Source: Cervus elaphus
Taxonomy: Eukaryota; Chordata; Mammalia; Artiodactyla; Cervidae
Assembly: GCF_910594005.1 (NCBI RefSeq)
Contig: NC_057829.1
Location: forward strand, 61,735,001-61,799,000
DNA length: 64,000 nt
Direction of reading: 5' to 3'
The first letter of the stretch is position 1. Each line of letters opens with the position of its first letter. A model generated the notes under the pieces. That model saw only the letters and a list, made by a program, of their open reading frames with translations. It searched no databases and had not been told where the DNA came from. Below, one piece after another: positions 55,472 to 64,000 of the stretch. The position numbers and the translations under genes are program-made.

Positions 55472-55482
55472 TCAGAAGAATC
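55472..55482 (-). CDS. ARHGAP19: ARHGAP19 terminal coding exon (last codons)
   Basis: The exon completes the split Gly codon from the previous exon: G then GA TTC TTC TGA gives Gly-Phe-Phe-stop. The remembered human protein ends Gly-Phe-Leu, so the match in length and phase is good. The acceptor is TTTCTCTTTCAGCGTAG on the minus strand. The AG four bases earlier is also usable and would end the protein with Ala-stop instead. Only the start of this exon is coding; the rest is 3'UTR. Confidence 0.8.
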
Positions 55483-55612
55483 CTACGCTGAAAGAGAAAA
55501 AGGAACATTAAACACATTTATAAATATTTCTTTCTGCAAATATCCCACCTAAAAGCTAGAGAAATCTATACTTAGTATTTTCTACAACCTGAGGGTAGAG
55601 ATCAATCTGTTG

Positions 55613-56778
55613 GATCATCTAAGAAGCAACAGAAACAGAGAAAAACATCTACTTCTGTTTTACTGAGTATGCCAAAGCCTTTGACTGTGTGAATCACAAC
55701 AAACTGTGGAAAATTAAAGAGATGGGAATACAAGACCACCTGACTTGCCTCTTGAGAAATCTGTATGCAGGTCAGGAAGCAACAGTTAGAACTGGACATG
55801 GAACAACAGACTGGTTCCAAATAGGGAAAGGAGTACGTCAAGGCTGTATACTGTCACCCTGTTTATTTAACTTATATGCAGAGTACATCATGAGAAATGC
55901 TGACCTGGATGAAGCACAGGCTGGAATCAAAATTGCCGGGAGAAATATCAATAACCTCAGATATGCAGATGACACCACCCTTATGGCAGAACGTGAAGAA
56001 CTAAAGAGCCTCTTGATGAAAGTGAAAGAGGAGAGTGAAAAAGTTGGCTTAAAACTCAGCATTCAGAAAACTAAGATCATGGCATCTGGTCCCATCACTT
56101 CATGTGATGGGATATCAATGTATCCTTCAAAAATAACTTATGCTTGGGGAATAGACGGGGAAACAGTGACAGACTTTATTTTGGGGGGCTCCAAAATCAC
56201 TGCAGATGGTGACTGCAGCCATGAAATTAAAAGACGCTTACTCCTTGGAAGAAAAGTTATGACCAACCTAGACAGCATATTAAAAAGCAGAGACATTACT
56301 TTGCCAACAAAGGTCCATCTAGTCAAAGCTACGGTTTTTCCAGTAGTCATGTATGGATGTGAGAGTTGGACTATAAAAAAAGCTGAGTGCTGAAAAATTG
56401 ATGCTTTTGAACTGTGGTGTTGGAGAAGACTCTTGAGAGTCCCTTGGACTGCAAGGAGATCCAACCAGTCAATCCTAAAGGAAACCAGTCCTGAATATTC
56501 AATGGAAAGACTGATGCTGAAGCTGAAACTCCAATCCTTTGGCCACCTGATGTGAAGAACCGAGTCATTTGAAAAGACCCTGATGCTGGGAAAGATTGAA
56601 GGTGGGAGGAGAAGGGGATGACAGAAGATGAGATGGCTGGATGGCATCACTGACTCAGCGGACGTGAGTTTGAGTAAACTCTGGAAGTTGGTGATGGACA
56701 GGGAGCCCTGGCGTGCTGCGGTCCATGAGGTCGCAAAAAGTCGGACACGACTGCGAGACTGAACTGAACTGAACTGCG
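55613..56778 (+). mobile_element. BovB LINE in ARHGAP19 last intron (antisense)
   Basis: It starts inside the RT ('gaaaaacatctacttctgtt') and ends with (GAACT)n at the BovB 3' terminus. The frame from 55689 to 56393 is open for 234 codons, with GVRQGCILSPCLFNLYAEY and YADDTTLMAE, but it has lost the endonuclease and is altered near 56105-56160, where extra sequence replaces the usual region. It ends with a stop at 56391-56393. Target-site duplication not clear. Confidence 0.93.
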
Positions 56779-56873
56779 GGTCGGAGAGTCTAACTGAGAA
56801 TTGTTTACTCTCTACCAAGTAAGCATCATTTTGTTCTCTTGCCCTAATCTCCCTTTATTAAATCATCTGAATG

Positions 56874-57112
56874 GCAACAACACTACTTTTACTGAGTGTG
56901 TATTTTGTGCCAGGTGTTGCTGAATTCTTTATGTACACTGTCTCATTCACTCTCACAAAAAACTGTGCATGAAGTAATGTTCTTGCCATTTTATAAGTAA
57001 AGAATCTGAAGCCTATACAAATGAACTTGCCCTAAGATATATAGCTATTAAGGCTGTGGACTAAAACCAAGTCTAACTGAACTCAAAGCTCATATTCTTA
57101 CCACCACTACAC
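56874..57112 (+). repeat. MIR SINE
   Basis: It reads 'actttactgagtgtgtattt'-like text, 'gtgccaggtgttgctgaatt', 'cttgccattttataagtaaa' and a MIR-like end. Confidence 0.85.
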
Positions 57113-57119
57113 CTCTCAC

Positions 57120-57420
57120 CAGCAAATGTTTACTAAATGCCTACTGGATGCAAGGCCATCATTACTGTGCAGAAGAGAAGGGGCGGGGGGTCACAAATAT
57201 ATTAAGTTTGGCCTTTGTCTTCCAGAAGAGAAACTAGCTAAAGAAGTAAGACAAAACATATGAAGTAAATAACTAAGATAAATCACATTAAATGTCAACA
57301 TCTTCGCAATGTCAATAAGAGCTCAAAGGAAAAAGTACATGTCTTAGTTAGCCAAAGAAGATTTCACAGAGGAGGTAGGGTTTAGGCTGGGCTTTGAACA
57401 ATGGCTAGGACTCTGACTGC
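57120..57420 (+). repeat. Ancient interspersed repeat (unnamed)
   Basis: It reads 'gcaaatgtttactaaatgcc', 'tactggatgcaaggccatca', 'agatttcacagaggaggtag' and 'ggctgggctttgaacaatgg', an old mammalian pattern. Confidence 0.55.
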
Positions 57421-57452
57421 TGAAAATAATGCCCATTAATACATAGGTGCTA

Positions 57453-57678
57453 AATCAGCAGTTCTCATCAGGGAGGGTTTCTGCCCCCTCCCCTGAAGGG
57501 GATATTTGGCAATGTCAGGGGGCAGACACTGGTTGTTACAACTGGAGGAAGGGTACTGGCATCCAGTAGGCAGGGGCCAGGAATACAACGAACTCTCACA
57601 CAACGCACAGAACAGCTCCCCACAACAAAGAATCATCTGACTTAAAATGTCAGTAGTGCCACCTGAGAAACTCCAGGC
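57453..57678 (+). repeat. MER20 DNA transposon (hAT-Charlie)
   Basis: It reads 'gatatttggcaatgtcaggg', 'tggttgttacaactggagga', 'tactggcatccagtaggcag', 'ccccacaacaaagaatcatc', clear MER20. Confidence 0.9.
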
Positions 57679-57765
57679 TAAATACATGTCTTTGGGAATA
57701 CACTATTGATGATGATAATAAAATTGCATTCTCTTCTTCAAAAAAATATTTGTTCCTTTAATAAA

Positions 57766-57977
57766 GTGAAAGTGAAAGTCACTCAGTTGTGTCCAAGTCT
57801 TTGTGACCCCGTGGACTGTAGCATACCAGGCTCCTCTGTCCATGGGATTCTCCAGGCAAGAGTACTGGAGTGGGTTGCCATTTCCTTCTCCAGGGAATCT
57901 TCCTGATCCAGGGATCGAACCCAGGTCTCCAGCATTGCAGACAGACGTTTTACCGTCTGAGCCACCAGGGAAGTCCT
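57766..57977 (-). repeat. Bov-A2 SINE
   Basis: Reversed Bov-A2, nearly full length, from 'gtgaaagtcactcagttgtg' to 'tgagccaccagggaagtcc'. Perfect target-site duplication CCTTTAATAAA at 57755-57765 and 57978-57988. Confidence 0.95.
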
Positions 57978-59609
57978 CCTTTAATAAAATCAACATCAAA
58001 AAAAAAAAAAAAAAATCTAGTACTGTGTTCATTGTGTAAAAGAAAGGTGGCAGGCACTTGGATCTGTGGAAATGGAGACTAGACAGAGCTCAGATCTGGA
58101 GCTGCAGGCTGAGGAAAGGGAATCAGAGAACAGAACTGAGCTGCATAAGTAGACCAAACACTAAGGGGACAGGCATGGGGGGAGGACACGGACAGGCAGA
58201 GCCTAAGACAGAGGGAAGAAAAACATGAAGAGAGGGAAGGGGAGGCGGACGACAGTAAAGCACTGCAGAGATGGAAAAAAATTAAACAGGAAGGAGGAGA
58301 AGGAGAATAGTGTGAAGTTATGACACCCACAGGTGTTCCCAGACAGAGGAAGTGAACAGGGAGAAGGTAAAGTGAAAATACCACTGCCTAATCCAGTGGG
58401 AGGTCATTCATTATCTGTGGGCCTCCACTTTTCTGAATCACTAACATTTTTGAGAATCTTAGAAAAACTATACATTCTCTCTTCCAGAAAGATGTTCATA
58501 GGCACCTACACATAAAACTCCATCAATAATACAAGGAACTTTATTAGAGCCCTTAGGAAGTCCACAGTAAACAGGAAGAATCCCTGCTCTAAAACTTCTT
58601 GGTAAAATATTTAACTAGCTTATTTTTTTAAAGCATTTCTTTCTTCCAAAAATAAATCTAATTTCCTAGAAAAGAATAAAGATTCATCTGTAAGGATTGG
58701 GCTTTTGTTCTCATTCTATTGTTTATGCCTCAAACAGTAAGTATGCTAGTATCTCAATGGTAAAATGAGCATATCAAACCAGAAATTACTTCATCTGCCA
58801 TGCAAGCCTTATAGAACCAGACCAAGTCTTGCCCAGTTTTCCTTAGTAACAATTACTGCTGCCTGTTAATGCTTTAACATCACAATGTGCTTTCAAAACA
58901 TTGTTTTAATTGAGACTCATTAGAAAACTAAGAAGTAGATACAACTATTAATATTATCTCCATTTTTGGAGGAGAAAGTGGGCTGAGAGGGAGTGGCTGG
59001 TCCTAACCACAGATCCCCCGGCCTTTCCAGTGAGCCATGTGGCTTCCTCAGAGAAAAGCACATCAGTCGGTGCCCTCCATCAGCTGAGACTTGGCCAGTC
59101 AGCAGTCTCAGCACTAAATTATCCTTTTTACCCTAAATATCCTTAAAAACATGTTGTATGATCTGATTTCCAGAGTCCTTTAGCATGAGCTCTTTATTTG
59201 GAAAGCCTAATTGAATAAACAAAGCTAAAGTCTACACAGAAAAAGAACGCAATTGTTCCATGTTTGCTAAGCACCTTCTTAGCTCTCCTGTACTTGGTTT
59301 CACAAGTTAGTTTACACTTGCTTTTAATTTGCTTAACACGTACTCTTAAAATATCTTTCCCATGTGTCCTGTCTGTCTGAGGATTCAGGGACCCTGTGGG
59401 TCTGTGTTCACAGCTCTGCCCTCAGCACCTGGGACAGTTCTGAGGAGATGTTCAGTAACCATCTGCTACATAAACTCCAGGCCTTCTAATTTTTACATCA
59501 CTTCCAACTACCACCATACCACAGTGGGAATTCAAAACCTGCTACTGACTGACTAGATGCAGAAAGAAACTACATTCACTAAGACATACAGAATAAGTAC
59601 AATTAGTAC

Positions 59610-59688
59610 CTTTTTTCCCCTCTTTCTTCCCCTCAGGCCATTTCAGTCTTGTTGGTGTCATCATGACAGCTGGAGAGCCAGAAAATAA
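59610..59688 (-). CDS. ARHGAP19: ARHGAP19 penultimate coding exon
   Basis: A 79-nt exon encoding LFSGSPAVMMTPTRLKWPE, then GKKEGKK, ending on the first base of a Gly codon. Acceptor TTGTTACAG at 59689 and donor G/GTACTA at 59610. It is the C-terminal tail of ARHGAP19. The Thr-Pro in MMTPTR corresponds, by counting against the remembered human protein, to the reported CDK1 site Thr476. Phase agrees with both neighbours. Confidence 0.92.
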
Positions 59689-60209
59689 CTGTAACAAGAA
59701 AATTTTAGAGTGGTTTAAATGTCATTCCTATAAACAGATTTTGCTAACAGAGGAATTATTTACTTGTTCAATTTCAACATGAAGAGTTTTACCAACTTAG
59801 TTATATCTCATTAATCTTCACTGTTTTACTGCTGGCTTAATGAAGTAACCATTCCTGGAAGGATGAGTCCATGGCTAACGCAGTGTCAAGCAGGCCTGGC
59901 TCAAATGTAACGCACCCTGTGGGCTCTCCCAATACGAACGGCTCCCTCCAGCACTTTATGTGTAGAGCTATTTCACTGCATTTGTCATTTCTGCCTGTAA
60001 CTGGCTATGTCCTCCCTGAACTTGAAATGTGTTTGTTGAATGAATCAATGAAAGCCTACAGAAAAAAGACAATCAGCATAAATGAAAAGATTGAGAAAAA
60101 AGGCTGAATGGCCCAAAGAAACACAGTAAAACAAATGAGGGCATATTAATTTTCTTCTTTTCTACAGATGAACACATACAGAGAAAAAGTACAAAGAACA
60201 GTATCTTAC

Positions 60210-60320
60210 TAAGTTCATATTTTCTTTGCTGGCTCTCTTCAATTCACCAATGGCTACAGAATCCGGAGTAGGGTACTTGTTTTTCTTTTCTGACACCATC
60301 TGATTTCCCAGGACCTTCCG
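60210..60320 (-). CDS. ARHGAP19: ARHGAP19 C-terminal coding exon (37 codons)
   Basis: A 111-nt exon in one frame: RKVLGNQMVSEKKNKYPTPD, then SVAIGELKRASKENMNL. Acceptor TTTTCCTAAATCAG at 60321, donor A/GTAAGA at 60210. The sequence is basic and matches the tail of ARHGAP19 that follows the RhoGAP domain. It joins the upstream exon after Lys and the downstream exon at Leu-Leu-Phe, both in phase zero. ARHGAP19 inactivates RhoA at mitosis; this tail carries regulation rather than catalysis. Confidence 0.93.
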
Positions 60321-62328
60321 CTGATTTAGGAAAAGAAAATATTTGATTTATAAACAGCTACTACATCTGTATTATATATATCTATACTGGCCTTCAAAAC
60401 TACAGTTTCTTAAGTTAAAAAAAAAAAATCTCAGCTCTCTGATAAAGTCCCACAGGCATCTTACACAAGAGGTCAAAGCATGTTACTAAAAAACCTAAGA
60501 CCACTGCCTTGCTTTAGGTGGTCACTATTCCTCTTTAAACTATCTAAAGGACTGAAATGTTAAAAGAAACTTTATAGTTGATTTAAACCAACTAACATGG
60601 GCCAATTACAATGCTTCTGAGGCCATAAAAGAAATGCCAGTTACCTACCAGTATAATTTTTTTCCCTAAAGACATGTCTCTGGCAGCTTTTAAGAGTCCC
60701 TCCTCCCCTCCCTACTAACAGACACTTAAGACAGGGTCCACTCTAAGATTTTGCTTCCGTGTCATGTCTCCCTCACACAGGATTGGAAAATTCGGAAAAA
60801 TTCTCTAAGAGCTCCTATTATAACCACAAGAGGATACAGGCCTTCTTAAAAGGGTCATGTGACCATACTGACATTCAATGCAAGACTAAAAGCCCTTTCA
60901 TCTCTGAACAGCTTAGAAGCTGATGTAACCTACTGTAACAGCTGACAGTGACAATTCTACCATCTTCGAAGAAATCCTCTCTTTCTTCTCCTTAGAGAAT
61001 AAATTTGAATTCCAAAAAAAGAACATATCAAAACTAGAACATTAAACTTTACAATATAAACATCAGTAGGAATATTCTGATGCAATAAATCATTTACATA
61101 ATAGGAATTTTGGAGGAAATAAGTCTAGCCAAAAAAAGGTATCAAAGCAGGAAAGAAATCAAATAGCTAAAACACAGAAATGCTGGAAAAATAAGGCCAC
61201 TCCATCTTCCTTTCAGAAATCAGATATCACCTCATAGTAAGCTGAATAGGAGATGCCAGGAGTCACAGGACTAGCTATAAAGCTTCCACTGAATTTTTTA
61301 ACAGACCTTTCACTATTCCTTTGCTGTCAAGCAGAAACCTACATCTATTATTAGCTTGAAAGTCTCCTCATTTACAACAAAAACACTTAACCCTTCTGTC
61401 CTGTGAAACTTGTTAACACTGTTTAAATTATTGTTCTGATGTTTTCTCCTGATAGAATTATAAGCTCTTTTATAATTCTAAAGTTTTAAATTCTCTCTCA
61501 GTAAAGAAGAGGGCAGATGCCAAGAGAATATTATATTCTTACCTTTCAAGCAACAGTTAGCAATACTTCTAGAACCAACAGCAGAAGAACTCACTATGAA
61601 GAAAAAACTATACCCATCTAACTTCAGTTAAGGAACATTTGTTTGACTAACACAGAGAAACATTTATTTAACTATTACTTTTCTTATTATCAATCATCTC
61701 TATGACCAAGAAGAATGACAGACTTTCCTTGGTTTCTTTATGCCTGGAAATTTGAACCCCCATAATCAGCTATCTACTGCCACCTGCTGGCAATATCCCT
61801 TAGTTACATGTTCAGATCATCCATGAAGACTGGAGTAAATTGAATATACAATAACAATGATGGCAACAACAGCACAGAAGTATATATTGCATTTGTTTTA
61901 AAAACAAGATTTTTAATGAAGTTTTAGACGAAGAAAAGAAAACAACTGATCAAAATTTGGGGTTTACCTAAAAGTCACTAGGCTATTAGAAAATCTATTT
62001 CTAGTGTCTGTCAACTTTCTCACTTCCTAATTTCAGCAACCTGCACAGTAAATCAGAAATGAGGACTCTGTCCTTAGCCCCAGAAGACAGCAAAGGACCT
62101 TTATTTCTCTTATCCCTTACTTCTCCAATCACAGAGTCCCTTCTCTGATTTGAAACACAGCAGAATGCTATGAAAATTAAAAGCATTTCCAAATTCTATC
62201 CTTTTCTCTTTATAAGTGAACCCTTTATAGAATCCCAAAGAATGGAACAAAACTATTTATGCCTAAGAAGAGCCAGATTGTTAATTTTCTCACGATCAAT
62301 ATTGAAAATGACAGCACAGCATGCCTAC
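60321..62328 (-). other. ARHGAP19: ARHGAP19 intron
   Basis: AT-rich intron with few recognisable repeats. A CTCF-like motif lies at 61777-61790. No other feature recognised. Confidence 0.85.
61777..61790 (-). promoter_or_regulatory. CTCF-like motif in ARHGAP19 intron
   Basis: The minus strand reads CCAGCAGGTGGCAG, matching CCASYAGRKGGCRS at all positions. Same orientation as the motif at 40558-40571. Binding is inference. Confidence 0.5.
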
Positions 62329-62427
62329 CTTAATGAGGCCACTGAAGGACCGTGAGCGAGCCCTTTTCTGCACCAGGGGAGTAGAAGGCTCGCGTCCCGG
62401 TGTCTGGGTCCCAGAATGCTTATTAAA
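62329..62427 (-). CDS. ARHGAP19: ARHGAP19 coding exon with regulatory sites (33 codons)
   Basis: A 99-nt exon: FNKHSGTQTPGREPSTPLVQ, then KRARSRSFSGLIK. Acceptor CTTCTAG at 62428, donor G/GTAGGC at 62329. ARHGAP19 is a Rho GTPase-activating protein used in cell division. Counting along the remembered human protein puts the Thr of QTPG at 404 (a CDK1 site) and the second Ser of RSRS at 422 (a Rho-kinase site). All are preserved here. The RhoGAP domain is encoded by exons beyond the right edge. Confidence 0.94.
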
Positions 62428-62849
62428 CTAGAAGCAAACATAGAGAACATTTTGTTACAGTCTCCTGTAACAAATCAAGAGACAGCATTCTGTGACAATT
62501 AATAGCTAAATGTAAATATTCAGAGACGTCCAGGAATAAGTGAATGTGTACATACATGGATTAGTAGGTTGGCAAGCAAATCACAAAGGCAGAAATTATG
62601 CCACCAAGAAGTCAAATTTTATTAAGTTAGCCTGAGGGTAAGTTAAATACTACATACCCCAAAGCAATCAAATTGGAATCAGATCAAGCTTCTACAATTA
62701 GATCTAACTACCAGTTTACAGCAAATACAAAGGACTAAGGAACATCTTAAATAATACCACAGGAATGCAATCAGCAAAATCCTGACTGTGGGAGACAATC
62801 TGTCTTCTTTCACAAATAAAGTGCAAAGAGAGCAGGAGGATATGTGTGT

Positions 62850-63115
62850 GTGTGTTTAAATGCAATGTGGTATCTGGACTGGCCCCTAGCACAGAAAAAG
62901 GATATTAGTGTTACAACTAGTAAAATCCAAATAAAGTCTGCAATGTTAATAGTAATGTACTAATGTTAACGTCTTAGTTTTGATAACTAAGGAAGAACAT
63001 TAGTTAATAGTAGAAGGAACTAGGTGAAAGGTATGTGGAAATTCTGTACTATCTTTGCAATTTTTCTCCAAATCTAAATTATTTCAAATTTAAAAGTTTA
63101 GTCAAACAAACAAGC
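62850..63115 (+). repeat. L1M-type 3' end, copy 3
   Basis: It reads 'gcaatgtggtatctggactg', 'gaaaaaggatattagtgtta', 'gtactaatgttaacgtctta', 'gaaggaactaggtgaaaggt', parallel to 6600-6890. Confidence 0.6.
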
Positions 63116-63184
63116 TTCAGCAATTTTTAGGGAGAAAAAAACAGGAAGGGGAGAGAAGGGACCTATGTATTAAAAGGAACCTAG

Positions 63185-64000
63185 CAAAAAATCATACACC
63201 ATGACCAAGTGGGCTTTATCCCAGGAATGCAAGGATTCTTTAATATCCGCAAATCAATCAATGTAATACACCACATTAACAAATTGAAAGATAAAAACCA
63301 TATGATTATCTCAATAGATGCAGAGAAAGCCTTTGACAAAATTCAACACTCATTTATGATTAAAACTCTCCAAAAAGCAGGAATAGAAGGAACATACCTC
63401 AACATAATAAAAGCTACATATGACAAACCCACAGCAAGCATCACCCTCAATGGTGAAAAATTGAAGGCATTTCCCCTGAAATCAGGAACAAGACAAGGGT
63501 GCCCACTCTCACCACTACTATTCAACATAGTGTTGGAAGTTCTGGCCACAGCAATCAGAGCAGAAAAAGAAGTAAAAGGAATCCAGATAGGAAAAGAAGA
63601 AGTAAAACTCTCACTGTTTGCAGATGACATGATCCTCTATATAGAAAACCCTAAAGACTCTACCAGAAAATTACTAGAGCTAATCAACGAATATAGTAAA
63701 GTTGCAGGATATAAAATTAACACACAGAAATCCCTTGCATTCCTATATACTAACAATGAAAAAACAGAAAGAGAAATTAAGGAAACAATACCATTCACCA
63801 TTGCAACAAAAAGAATAAAATACTTAGGAGTATATCTACCTAAAGAAACAAAGGACCTATACATAGAAAACTATAAAACACTGATGAAAGAAATCAAAGA
63901 GGACACAAACAGATGGAGAAACATACCGTGTTCATGGATTGGAAGAATCAATATTGTCAAAATGGCTATTCTACCCAAAGCAGTCTATAGATTCAATGCA
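63185..64000 (+). mobile_element. L1 ORF2 reverse transcriptase fragment, open to window edge
   Basis: One frame is open without a stop for all 816 bases (272 codons), after a TAG at 63182-63184. It shows HHDQVGFIPGMQGFFNIRKS at the start, IDAEKAFDKIQH, SGTRQGCPLSPLLFNIVLE, then the catalytic FADDMILYIENP, and KYLGVYLPKETKDLY. These are L1 ORF2 RT landmarks in order. The left end at about 63185 looks like an ordinary 5' truncation. It is antisense to ARHGAP19. The lack of any stop suggests a young copy. Confidence 0.95.

Larger units (their letters stand above)
55483..59609 (-). other. ARHGAP19: ARHGAP19 last intron
   Basis: Bounded by donor G/GTACTAAT at 59610/59609 and acceptor at 55483. 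It contains a BovB, a MIR, an old unnamed repeat, a MER20 and a Bov-A2, plus MIR and L2 pieces near 58865-59020 and 59370-59470. Confidence 0.85.
62428..64000 (-). other. ARHGAP19: ARHGAP19 intron, running off the window
   Basis: Upstream intron of the exon at 62329-62427. It contains an L1M-type 3' end (62850-63115) and an L1 fragment (63185-64000). No further exon recognised. Confidence 0.8.

Noticed and set aside
55600..56780. Target-site duplication for the BovB in the ARHGAP19 last intron
   Set aside because: The two flanks share only a loose CTG-GGGT-type similarity, below what can be called.

Overview
The window is from a ruminant nuclear genome of cattle, sheep or goat type. Three ruminant-specific repeat groups show this: tRNA-headed Bov-tA SINEs, Bov-A2 SINEs and BovB (RTE-type) LINEs. 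Older mammalian repeats (MIR, L2, L1M, MER5A, MER20) lie among them. There are no bacterial operons, CRISPR arrays or phage modules.

Two protein-coding genes were recognised, both on the minus strand. (1) SLIT1 coding exon 1 lies at 14300-14496. It encodes the signal peptide and the start of the first LRRNT cap and ends at a GTGAGT donor. It sits in a CpG island (about 14260-15060) that should be the SLIT1 promoter. Everything from 14299 down to base 1 is SLIT1 intron 1. (2) The last four coding exons of ARHGAP19 lie at 62329-62427, 60210-60320, 59610-59688 and 55472-55482, followed by a long 3'UTR running to about 51.6 kb. The rest of ARHGAP19 is beyond the right edge. ARHGAP19 therefore lies upstream of SLIT1 on the same strand, as in the human 10q24 arrangement, where an ARHGAP19-SLIT1 readthrough is annotated.

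The interval of about 36 kb between the genes (15.4-51.6 kb) is mostly repeats. It contains a DHRS4-type processed retrocopy (43927-45369) with a 15-bp target-site duplication, poly(A) tail and a 2-nt frameshift near its end. It also has several BovB copies, one apparently fused to a SINE head, one nested in a SINE and itself carrying a micro-insertion. A damaged ERV-L-like integrase fragment and a consensus CTCF-like motif are also present.

The right end (63185-64000) is an uninterrupted 272-codon stretch of L1 ORF2 reverse transcriptase that runs off the window.

No new molecular system was found. The most interesting material is retrotransposition history (chimeras, nested and tail-only insertions with readable target-site duplications), the nearly intact DHRS4 retrocopy, and possible regulatory sites (CTCF motifs, G-runs in the SLIT1 promoter, repeat-poor blocks in SLIT1 intron 1). 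Ancient-repeat names come from remembered family sequence and would need a RepeatMasker run; boundaries of old copies are approximate.
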